From: Sulfurovum sp.
GTDB taxonomy: Bacteria > Campylobacterota > Campylobacteria > Campylobacterales > Sulfurovaceae
Assembly: GCA_023955225.1 (NCBI GenBank)
Contig: JAGSGJ010000004.1
Coordinates: forward strand, 9,953 to 73,952
Direction: 5' to 3'
Length of the DNA: 64,000 nucleotides
Shown here piece after piece: positions 58,443 through 64,000 of the stretch. How positions within the stretch are numbered: the stretch's first letter is position 1; every line of letters begins with the position of its first letter. The translations under genes were made by a program, and so were the position numbers. The notes beneath the pieces are model-generated. The model did not search any database. It saw only the letters and a program-made list of their open reading frames with translations, and was not told the DNA's origin.

Positions 58443-59072
58443 TTAGGCTTGTATTTGACTTGTTTTTATCTTTTTGATGTTTGCAAGCATGAGTAGAGAG
58501 GTAATGAGTGCAACAACGAAAAGACCGATAAATACATAAAGGGTATCTGTATAACTACCCGTTGTGTCTTTAACGTAGGCTATGATGATAGGTCCAACAA
58601 GACCAGCTAAGGCCCAAGCGGTTAAAATATACCCATGAATAGCGCCAAGTTTTTTAGTACCAAAAATATCACCTATGTATGCCGGGATAGAAGCAAATGC
58701 CCCACCGTAACACATCATGATATAGTAAAGAAGTACTTGGAAGAGTAGTATACTTTTGACGGTTGTAAGCATGTAAAACGCAATGATCTGTGTCACAAAG
58801 AAAAGTATAAAGACAATAGGTCTTGTAAGGTAATCTGAGATACTTGCCCACACAATCCTACCTGTACCATTGAAAATATCCATAAGAGCCGCAGAGAGAC
58901 CCAAAAAGAAGATGGCAACAGAAAATGTGATGGTTACATCTGTAAGTATCCAGTTCATTGTGGATGACATAGGGTTTACGTACACGCTCCATGCATAGAC
59001 AGAGCCTATACATATGTGAATTGCCATGGCAGCCAGAGCCATGAACCAGCGGTTTTTAACTTTTATAGTCAT
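58443..59072 (-). CDS. OFA-family (oxalate/formate antiporter-like) MFS protein, internally deleted
   Basis: Only 209 residues against about 400 for the family. The N terminus NRWFMALAAMAIHICIGSVYAWSVYVNP ... FSVAIFFLGLSAALM is helices 1-2 of OFA transporters; the next residues, DIFNGTGRIVWASISDYLTRP, belong near helix 8-9, and the rest (CYGGAFASIPAYIGDIFGTKKLGAIHGYILTAWALAGLVGP) is the normal C-terminal third. So roughly 200 residues (about helices 3-8) are missing with the frame kept. It could be a half-size transporter or an inactive remnant. Divergent from the molybdoenzyme; AAGGAAT precedes its ATG. Confidence 0.8.
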   Translation of the reverse strand: MTIKVKNRWFMALAAMAIHICIGSVYAWSVYVNPMSSTMNWILTDVTITFSVAIFFLGLSAALMDIFNGTGRIVWASISDYLTRPIVFILFFVTQIIAFYMLTTVKSILLFQVLLYYIMMCYGGAFASIPAYIGDIFGTKKLGAIHGYILTAWALAGLVGPIIIAYVKDTTGSYTDTLYVFIGLFVVALITSLLMLANIKKIKTSQIQA

Positions 59073-59082
59073 TTTATTCCTT

Positions 59083-59118
59083 AATATTTAGTGATTTTGA
59101 TATAATTCACTAAATATT
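59083..59118. promoter_or_regulatory. 12-bp dyad over the divergent fdh/OFA promoter
   Basis: Perfect arms AATATTTAGTGA (59083-59094) and TCACTAAATATT (59107-59118), 12-base spacer that contains TATAAT (59101-59106), the probable -10 of the + strand gene. The left arm ends 10 bases from the OFA start codon, next to its ribosome site. It looks like an operator for both genes. Confidence 0.65.
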
Positions 59119-59198
59119 TACAAGAGTTACTTAAAACATAATTGAATCTAAACCTAATGAGGATAAAGTTACTCCTATTAGCGAATTAAGGGTATAAA

Positions 59199-61310
59199 AT
59201 GACAAAAAAAATAGATAATGAGTATACAGTAATCGACAGTGTATGTGCATATTGTGGTGTTGGTTGTGATATTGCTGCTCATGTTGACACAAAAGAAAAT
59301 AAAATTAAAAAGATTTTTGCTCATCCTGATGGAGCTACTTCAGAAGGTAAGCTTTGTGTAAAAGGGACTTATGGGTATGATTTTGTTGACTCTGACCAAA
59401 GAATAAGAACACCTCGAATTCGTAAAAGTTTTTTAAAGAAAAATCCTGATATTAAAGAAGCAATAGCGAATAATTTAACTGATTTAGATGATACATGGTA
59501 TGAGACAGATTTAGATTCTGCGACAACTGCTGGAGCGATGAAGCTTAAAGGTATTCAATCTGAGTATGGTAGAAAATCAGTATGTTCACTTGGTGGAGCT
59601 AGAAGTTCTTGTGAGTCGGCATACTATTTCCAAAAATTTACTCGTTTTACGCTTAATTCTCCACATGTTGATAACTGTGCTAGAGTGTGTCATTCTCCAT
59701 CACTTAAGGGAATGAGACTTACCATTGGTGAGGGAGCAGCATCTAATCCTTTTGATGATATCTATAAAACAGAGTTCATGATAGTGATGGGTTCAAATAC
59801 TACTGAAGCACACCCAATTGTAGGGAATCGTATGATCAAAGCTGCTCAAAATGGTACAGGAATAGCGTGTTTTGATGTACGTGAAATAAAACTTCATAAA
59901 TTCTCAAAATATAAAGCAGTGACACCACATGAATCGAACCTACTTGTTTTAAACATGATAGCTTATACAATCATCACAGAAGAACTTTATCACAAAGATT
60001 TTATAAAAACAAGAACGAAAAATTGGGATCATTTTAAAGAAAATATCTTAAAAGATCCGTATGCAAATCCAGAATTTTTTAGAGATGTTGAGGGGTATGA
60101 GTACTTAGCTGATATGCTTCCTGAAATTGCTCGTGAGTATGCAAGTAAAAAATCTTTAATTCTTTGGGGACTTGGTATTACAGAACATGTTGATGGTTCA
60201 TACGCTGTTATGGCGATTGTTCACCTTGCTCTTATGACAGGAAATATTGGTAAAGATGGTGCAGGTGTAATGCCTTTACGTGGTCAAACAAATGTTCAAG
60301 GTGTTTGCGATATGGGTATGCTTCCTTATTATGCTCCAGATTATCAAGCACCTAGAGAGGTTGGTCTTATGACGCCTCAACTGGTTGATGGAATGTTAGA
60401 TGGGACTATTAGAGGTGTTCTAAATATTGGAGAAGATTTAACACATATTCATCCTAACCTTAACAAGCTTATCAAAGCTTTTGAGAATTTAGAACTTATC
60501 TTTGTGCAAGAATTATTTATGACAGATATAGCACATCGTGCAGATATTGTTGTAGGCGTAAAATCAGCCTATGAAAAAACAGGTATTTATATCAATGCTA
60601 TGAGAAAAGTACACCTCTCAACACCCTTAGTGAAGTCTGACTTACCTGATGATTGGGAAGTTATTAAACTTCTTGATGAGAAAATGGGTGGGGGCTATGA
60701 TTTTAATTCTTCAGAAGATATCTGGGAAGATGTCCGTAAAACTGCAACAAATAGATTTACAGGTGCTTCGTATGAAGTACTACGTGCAAATGAGAAGAAG
60801 GGAATCTCATGGCCAATTCTTGAAGATGGAAGTGGTACACCAGTACTTCATAGAGAAGACTTTAGAACACAAGATGGTATTGGTGCATTTAGATATCATG
60901 GCTATACGCTGTCAGGTATGGTAGAAGAAATTCTAAACAAAAATCTTAAAGGTTATCACCTCACAACAGGAAGAATTATGGCTCATTATAATAACTCTGC
61001 ACAAACAAAGTATACGCATAACTTGATGAAACGGCATACAGAAGATATTTTACTTGCCCATACGGATGATGCTTCAGACTTTACAACAGAGAAAGTTATA
61101 TTGAAAACAGAGTACGGTGAAACAAATCCACTTAGGGTGAAGTTTACAGATAAAGTGCGTCCAAAAACACTTTATACTACCTTTCATCATGCAGACTCAA
61201 AGTTAAATCATATCTTTGGTGATAAAAGTGATGAACTTATTATGACGGCTGCATTTAAATCTATCCAGGTTGATGTGATACCTGTGAGTGATGAAGTGGC
61301 TTGCGGATAG
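59199..61310 (+). CDS. Molybdopterin oxidoreductase, formate dehydrogenase alpha-like (Cys type)
   Basis: A 703-residue soluble Mo-bis-MGD enzyme. An N-terminal 4Fe-4S motif CAYCGVGC with CVKG 34 residues on, and the cofactor segments GSNTTEAHPIVGNRMIKAA and LMTGNIGKDGAGVMPLRGQTNVQG, mark the formate dehydrogenase group. The active-site residue that is often selenocysteine is Cys164 in NCARVCHSPS. No Tat signal, so it is cytoplasmic. The C-terminal domain has GRIMAHYNNSAQT where typical enzymes have HxHTGTMT. No beta subunit, chaperone or electron partner is adjacent; the divergent OFA-type gene hints at formate or oxalate metabolism. Confidence 0.85.
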   Translation: MTKKIDNEYTVIDSVCAYCGVGCDIAAHVDTKENKIKKIFAHPDGATSEGKLCVKGTYGYDFVDSDQRIRTPRIRKSFLKKNPDIKEAIANNLTDLDDTWYETDLDSATTAGAMKLKGIQSEYGRKSVCSLGGARSSCESAYYFQKFTRFTLNSPHVDNCARVCHSPSLKGMRLTIGEGAASNPFDDIYKTEFMIVMGSNTTEAHPIVGNRMIKAAQNGTGIACFDVREIKLHKFSKYKAVTPHESNLLVLNMIAYTIITEELYHKDFIKTRTKNWDHFKENILKDPYANPEFFRDVEGYEYLADMLPEIAREYASKKSLILWGLGITEHVDGSYAVMAIVHLALMTGNIGKDGAGVMPLRGQTNVQGVCDMGMLPYYAPDYQAPREVGLMTPQLVDGMLDGTIRGVLNIGEDLTHIHPNLNKLIKAFENLELIFVQELFMTDIAHRADIVVGVKSAYEKTGIYINAMRKVHLSTPLVKSDLPDDWEVIKLLDEKMGGGYDFNSSEDIWEDVRKTATNRFTGASYEVLRANEKKGISWPILEDGSGTPVLHREDFRTQDGIGAFRYHGYTLSGMVEEILNKNLKGYHLTTGRIMAHYNNSAQTKYTHNLMKRHTEDILLAHTDDASDFTTEKVILKTEYGETNPLRVKFTDKVRPKTLYTTFHHADSKLNHIFGDKSDELIMTAAFKSIQVDVIPVSDEVACG

Positions 61311-61314
61311 ATAT

Positions 61315-61337
61315 TAAGGTCGTATATTGTGACCTTA
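61315..61337 (+). terminator. Hairpin after the fdh-like gene
   Basis: Perfect arms TAAGGTC (61315-61321) and GACCTTA (61331-61337), four bases after the stop codon. No T-run follows. Confidence 0.5.
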
Positions 61338-61405
61338 GAAATAGGAGTGAGTAACTTTTTTCTTCATACATATAATTCCCTCCTATGGATTATACTTTTC
61401 CTTAT

Positions 61406-61442
61406 AAAACCTCCTATATAGAACATTTTATAACGTTTTCTA
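61406..61442 (+). repeat. Hairpin repeat A before ORF6N
   Basis: Reads AAAACCTCCTATA...TTATAACGTTTTCTA and resembles repeat C (AAAACCTT...TTATAAGGTTTTCTA). Its arms pair only imperfectly. Confidence 0.4.
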
Positions 61443-61487
61443 TGGGAGGGTACATATTTATGGTCTACAAACGTCGCTACAGCGAAT

Positions 61488-61521
61488 AACCTTATAAAAT
61501 ATGTTAGATTATAAGGTTTTT
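61488..61521 (+). repeat. Hairpin repeat B before ORF6N
   Basis: Perfect 10-bp arms AACCTTATAA (61488-61497) and TTATAAGGTT (61509-61518), followed by T residues, so it could also act as a terminator. Confidence 0.55.
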
Positions 61522-61584
61522 CAAAAGTATACTAATTTTACTTTTACTACAATTTATGAATTAGTGATGTTTAAATAAATACAT

Positions 61585-61619
61585 AAAACCTTGTAAAATA
61601 TATAACTTTATAAGGTTTT
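61585..61619 (+). repeat. Hairpin repeat C before ORF6N
   Basis: Arms AAAACCTTGTAAA (61585-61597) and TTTATAAGGTTTT (61607-61619) pair over 13 bp with one G-T wobble. Same arm sequence as repeat B, about 95 bases further on. Confidence 0.55.
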
Positions 61620-61653
61620 CTATTTTAAGAATATGGGGAAGGTTCTGGCTGAA

Positions 61654-61676
61654 AAATATGTCAATGTGACATATTT
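61654..61676. promoter_or_regulatory. 10-bp perfect dyad upstream of ORF6N gene
   Basis: Arms AAATATGTCA (61654-61663) and TGACATATTT (61667-61676) with ATG between them, 50 bases before the start codon. Looks like an operator for a dimeric repressor, or a terminator with a short C/T tail. Confidence 0.55.
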
Positions 61677-61725
61677 CTTTCATGCTCTTATTTTTTATTC
61701 TACACTTCTAATAATAGGAGTAACG

Positions 61726-62232
61726 ATGAATGAAATGATTACACCCATACATCACAAAATATATACATTACGAGGTAAACAAGTGATGTTGGATTTTGAT
61801 TTAGCAGAACTTTATCATGTAGAGACAAAAGTTTTTAATCAGGCAGTCAAAAGAAATATTGAGAGGTTTCCTGATGATTTCATGTTTCAATTGAGTGAAG
61901 AAGAGTATGAAAACTTGAGGTCACAATTTGTGACCTCAAGTTTAAAACACGGAGGTAGACGTTATATGCCGTATGCGTTTACAGAAAATGGTGTCTATAT
62001 GCTTTCAGCAGTACTTAAAAGCAGGGTAGCCATAGAAGTGAGTATAGAGATTATGCGTACTTTTACAAAACTTCGAGAATTTACCTTACACTATAATGCT
62101 TTGGGTAAGAAACTCATAGAATTTGAACGTAAAAATGATAAAAAGTTTAAAGAAATTTTTAAAATACTTGATACAATTGTGTTTGAAACCAAGAAAACCG
62201 ATGAAAAAGTGATGGGTTTTTTGAAACCATGA
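61726..62232 (+). CDS. ORF6N-domain DNA-binding protein
   Basis: A 168-residue protein of a family common in phages and genomic islands. Family segments are clear: IYTLRGKQVMLDFDLAELYHVETKVFNQAVKRNIERFPDDFMFQLSEEEYENLRSQFVTSS, then GGRRYMPYAFTENGVYMLSAVLKSRVAIEVSIEIMRTF, ending in a coiled-coil tail. ATG 61726 follows TAGGAG. The frame also opens at 61633, without support. It overlaps yraN by four bases (ATGA). Codons for LRSQFVTSS lie in a 33-base perfect dyad. Family function (gene regulation or defence) is not established. Confidence 0.85.
   Translation: MNEMITPIHHKIYTLRGKQVMLDFDLAELYHVETKVFNQAVKRNIERFPDDFMFQLSEEEYENLRSQFVTSSLKHGGRRYMPYAFTENGVYMLSAVLKSRVAIEVSIEIMRTFTKLREFTLHYNALGKKLIEFERKNDKKFKEIFKILDTIVFETKKTDEKVMGFLKP
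61911..61943. repeat. 33-base perfect dyad inside the ORF6N gene
   Basis: Arms of 16 bp, AAACTTGAGGTCACAA (61911-61926) and TTGTGACCTCAAGTTT (61928-61943), around a single central T. It encodes NLRSQFVTSSL, a stretch conserved in the family. Confidence 0.8.
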
Positions 62233-62570
62233 GAGAATTACCCAAACTTTTTGGAGATAAGAGTGAAAACCTTGCGACACAGTTTTTAGAGCAAGAAGGG
62301 TTTATTATCCTTGAGCGTAATTATTTTGCCCGTAAATTAGGCGAGATAGATATTATTGCTCAAAAAGAAAATATACTTCATTTTATAGAGGTCAAAAGCG
62401 GAAAAGCAGATTTTGACCCTGTTTACAATATCACTCCTGCGAAACTTCGTAAAGTCATTAACTCTGCCCATTACTATATGAAAACAAAGAATTTGGATGT
62501 TGCTTTTAGTATAGATGCACTTATTATTCGTGTTGATGAGGTGGAGTTTCTAGAGAATGTTACGCTATAA
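62229..62570 (+). CDS. YraN/UPF0102 endonuclease-like protein
   Basis: A 113-residue protein of the Holliday-junction-resolvase-like fold: GDKSENLATQFLEQEGFIILERNYFARKLGEIDIIAQKENILHFIEVKSGKA contains the conserved E...GEIDII...EVK nuclease-like motif. In C. jejuni, as I recall, the same gene lies between hom and trxA; here an accessory block has come between it and hom. It overlaps ORF6N by four bases. Confidence 0.88.
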   Translation: MRELPKLFGDKSENLATQFLEQEGFIILERNYFARKLGEIDIIAQKENILHFIEVKSGKADFDPVYNITPAKLRKVINSAHYYMKTKNLDVAFSIDALIIRVDEVEFLENVTL

Positions 62571-62598
62571 TCAGCTACTTTAATTTCAAGGTAGATAG

Positions 62599-63387
62599 AT
62601 GCAACTTACGGCAACTCAATTGGCACAATTTAACAATGATGGGTTTATTGTTTTGCGTAGCTTTGTTGCTGCTGAACGTTGTGATGCTATTTTGGAAGTG
62701 GCTAAAGAACATTTGGAACAACTGATAGAACCCATAGAGACTGAACTAGGGTATGATAGTCGTAGTAAAGCGTATCGTACTGAAGTAACGGATTATAGCT
62801 CCAAGGCAGAAGAAGAGCATATCATCGTACGTAGGTTACGCCAAGTATATGAACGGAATCCTCTTTTTAAAGCATGGATGGAAGAGATGAAAATACGCCC
62901 CATCTTACAACAAGTATTAGATGATGAGGTGGTTCTCACCACTGCACATCACAATTCTATTATGACTAAAATGCCACAGATAAGTTCTTCTACAGGATGG
63001 CATCAAGACAGACGCTACTGGTCTTATAGTGATGACAATCTAGTGAGCGTTTGGCTGGCACTTGATGATGAGACTGATCGGAATGGTGTATTAGAATTCA
63101 TTCCTGGTAGTCATAAGATGCAGTTTAAGGCTGAACAGTTTGATGAAAAGGAGTACTTTTCGACAACATATTTACCCAATAAAAAGATCATAGCGACTAA
63201 AATCTCTACAGATCTAAAGAAGGGTGATGTGGTGATATTTCACTCTTTACTTTTACACAGAGCCAATAAAAACAGTACAAATAAACCAAAAATATCATTT
63301 GTCTATACGGTAAAAGGTGAACAGACCAATGCGATAGAAGGTACACGTTCTTCTGAATATCCGGAAATAAAATTAGAAAAAATATAA
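62599..63387 (+). CDS. PhyH-family (phytanoyl-CoA dioxygenase) Fe(II)/2-oxoglutarate enzyme
   Basis: A 262-residue oxygenase. It opens with QFNNDGFIVLRSF, the usual PhyH beginning; iron ligands are His and Asp in GWHQDRRYW and the distal His in IFHSLLLHRANKN, with VLEFIPGSHKM and KPKISFVYT around them. The substrate is unknown; family members hydroxylate lipids, antibiotics or ectoine-type solutes. It sits between yraN and trxA, probably a later insertion. Ribosome site CAAGGTAG. Confidence 0.85.
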   Translation: MQLTATQLAQFNNDGFIVLRSFVAAERCDAILEVAKEHLEQLIEPIETELGYDSRSKAYRTEVTDYSSKAEEEHIIVRRLRQVYERNPLFKAWMEEMKIRPILQQVLDDEVVLTTAHHNSIMTKMPQISSSTGWHQDRRYWSYSDDNLVSVWLALDDETDRNGVLEFIPGSHKMQFKAEQFDEKEYFSTTYLPNKKIIATKISTDLKKGDVVIFHSLLLHRANKNSTNKPKISFVYTVKGEQTNAIEGTRSSEYPEIKLEKI

Positions 63388-63486
63388 ATAAGACCTATCT
63401 TATCCTAATTATTCACAGTTAGAACAAAATTATCAATAATTTTAAAAATATAAGCTATAACAATAGTTTTTATAAGAAATGTAGGT

Positions 63487-63492
63487 TATACT
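63487..63492 (+). promoter_or_regulatory. -10 box (TATACT) for trxA
   Basis: TATACT 28 bases before the trxA start, in an AT-rich gap (63388-63519) that shows no gene. The trxA ribosome site AAAGGAA follows. Confidence 0.5.
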
Positions 63493-63519
63493 ATATATAT
63501 TAAATACAAAGGAATAAAT

Positions 63520-63837
63520 ATGGCAAAATATATTGACTTAACAAACGAAAACTTTGATGCGACTATCGCTGAAGGTGTAACAATGGTAGACTTTTGGGCT
63601 CCATGGTGTGGACCTTGTAGAATGATCGCTCCAGTTATCGAAGAACTTGCAGAAGATTTTGACGGTAAAGCAACTATCTGTAAGGTAAACACAGATGAGC
63701 AACAGGATATCGCAGTAAAATATGGTATCAGATCTATCCCAGCGATTCTTTTCTTCAAAGACGGTGAGATGGTAGACCAAATGGTTGGTGCAGCTTCTAA
63801 AGATGCATTTGCTGAAAAAATCAACGCACAACTGTAA
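63520..63837 (+). CDS. trxA: Thioredoxin
   Basis: A 105-residue thioredoxin with active-site Cys30 and Cys33 in FWAPWCGPCRM, the cis-proline in RSIPAILFFKDG and the terminal helix. It reduces disulfides with electrons from the thioredoxin reductase whose gene appears to start at the window end. Its own promoter and terminator frame it. Confidence 0.97.
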   Translation: MAKYIDLTNENFDATIAEGVTMVDFWAPWCGPCRMIAPVIEELAEDFDGKATICKVNTDEQQDIAVKYGIRSIPAILFFKDGEMVDQMVGAASKDAFAEKINAQL

Positions 63838-63848
63838 GTTATGCATTT

Positions 63849-63870
63849 AAGAGGGAATCCCCCTCTTTTT
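63849..63870 (+). terminator. Rho-independent terminator of trxA
   Basis: Arms AAGAGGG (63849-63855) and CCCTCTT (63861-63867) with a 5-base loop, then a T-run. It starts 11 bases after the trxA stop. Confidence 0.8.
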
Positions 63871-63935
63871 AACACTTCTTTCATATCTATATTTAGATAA
63901 AATCTTCTAAAATTTTTAACCAAGTATTTTCATTG

Positions 63936-63941
63936 TATAAT
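63936..63941 (+). promoter_or_regulatory. -10 box (TATAAT) upstream of the terminal gene
   Basis: Perfect TATAAT preceded by TTG, 45 bases before ATG 63986. Confidence 0.55.
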
Positions 63942-63985
63942 AGGTGCTATTTGTTTAAGTATTTTACTTTTCTCAAGGATTCAAA

Positions 63986-64000
63986 ATGTTAGACTGTGCA
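63986..64000 (+). CDS. Start of a gene cut by the window, probably thioredoxin reductase
   Basis: Five codons (MLDCA) after a ribosome site AAGGAT. In C. jejuni, as I recall, trxB follows trxA, and reductases begin with such a short lead-in to the FAD motif, so trxB is inferred. The window is too short to prove it. Confidence 0.45.

Larger units (their letters stand above)
61338..61725. other. Gene-free region with hairpin repeats before the ORF6N gene
   Basis: About 390 bases without a credible gene. It holds three related hairpins (61406, 61488 and 61585) and a perfect dyad (61654-61676). A + strand frame opens at 61633 but lacks a ribosome site; the ORF6N start at 61726 is better supported. 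Confidence 0.5.

Noticed and set aside
59688..59690. Selenocysteine codon in the fdh-like gene
   Set aside because: The codon is TGT (Cys164); there is no in-frame TGA and no SECIS-type need.
61406..61619. Insertion sequence or transposon ends
   Set aside because: The repeats are imperfect hairpins in the same orientation, with no transposase gene or target-site duplication visible.
61633..61725. 31-residue N-terminal extension of the ORF6N protein
   Set aside because: It would run through a perfect dyad, lacks a ribosome site and is not part of the family; TAGGAG precedes 61726.

Overview
This window looks like chromosomal DNA of a chemolithotrophic, microaerobic member of the Campylobacterota (Epsilonproteobacteria), closest in style to Sulfurovum or Sulfurimonas. 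The genus is an inference. Support comes from AT-rich, densely packed genes, family-specific proteins (CiaB, DUF507, DUF4006, a cbb3 operon followed by FixH, AddB and AddA, a di-haem PetC) and gene orders that, from memory, match Campylobacter jejuni in blocks: ccoNOQP-DUF4006-fixH-addB-addA-rplM-rpsI, ispA-tkt, DUF507-carA, mnmG beside petABC, and rsmE-rpmE-rsmI-rlmB-membrane protein-aminotransferase-hom-yraN-trxA-trxB. No tRNA, rRNA, CRISPR array or transposase gene was seen.

Layout. 0-10 kb: MATE exporter, SDR oxidoreductase, shikimate kinase, ispA, transketolase, an orphan OmpR-type regulator, a YajR-like MFS exporter and rdgB. 10-18 kb: a CiaB-family protein with an HEYGH metallopeptidase-like motif, a class V aminotransferase, hisZ, purA, DUF507, carA and ddl. 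18-30 kb is the respiratory core: Sco1 plus a complete caa3-type (A2, YSHPAVY) oxidase and haem O synthase, two small unknowns, then the cbb3 oxidase ccoNOQP with DUF4006, a 33-residue membrane ORF, a periplasmic anchored protein and FixH. 30-36 kb: AddB/AddA recombination nuclease and ribosomal proteins L13/S9. 36-43 kb: a transporter, HAD phosphatase, luxS, mnmD, cupin, ribE and mnmG. 43-46 kb: the bc1 complex petABC. 46-51 kb: moaA, queE, queD, two alanine-rich secreted proteins (one a lipid-anchored cytochrome c) and moeA. 51-58 kb: the conserved rsmE-to-hom block and yajQ. 58-62 kb: an accessory block (Cys/His-tailed 82-residue protein, an internally deleted OFA-family transporter, a stand-alone formate-dehydrogenase-like molybdoenzyme, an ORF6N protein). 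62-64 kb: yraN, a PhyH-family dioxygenase, trxA and the first codons of trxB.

How it fits together. Quinol electrons pass through petABC to cytochromes c, including a cytochrome apparently tethered on an alanine-rich stalk, and then to either a cbb3 (high-affinity) or a caa3 oxidase encoded about 2.3 kb apart. MoaA/MoeA supply molybdopterin for enzymes such as the formate-dehydrogenase-like protein; QueE/QueD make the queuosine precursor.

Most unusual structure: (i) a family of six intergenic stem-loop elements, each just upstream of a + strand gene, in which three copies keep a perfect palindrome although its sequence differs; (ii) a 52-bp palindromic element read in frame inside addA; (iii) a 33-bp perfect dyad inside the ORF6N gene, a second dyad just upstream of it and three related hairpins before it; (iv) two 12-bp dyads that enclose a TATAAT hexamer, upstream of the pet operon and between the OFA transporter and the molybdoenzyme. 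These, and the accessory block that interrupts the conserved hom-yraN-trxA order, are the best places to look for something new. All functional statements rest on motif reading and memory of protein families; no database search was run.
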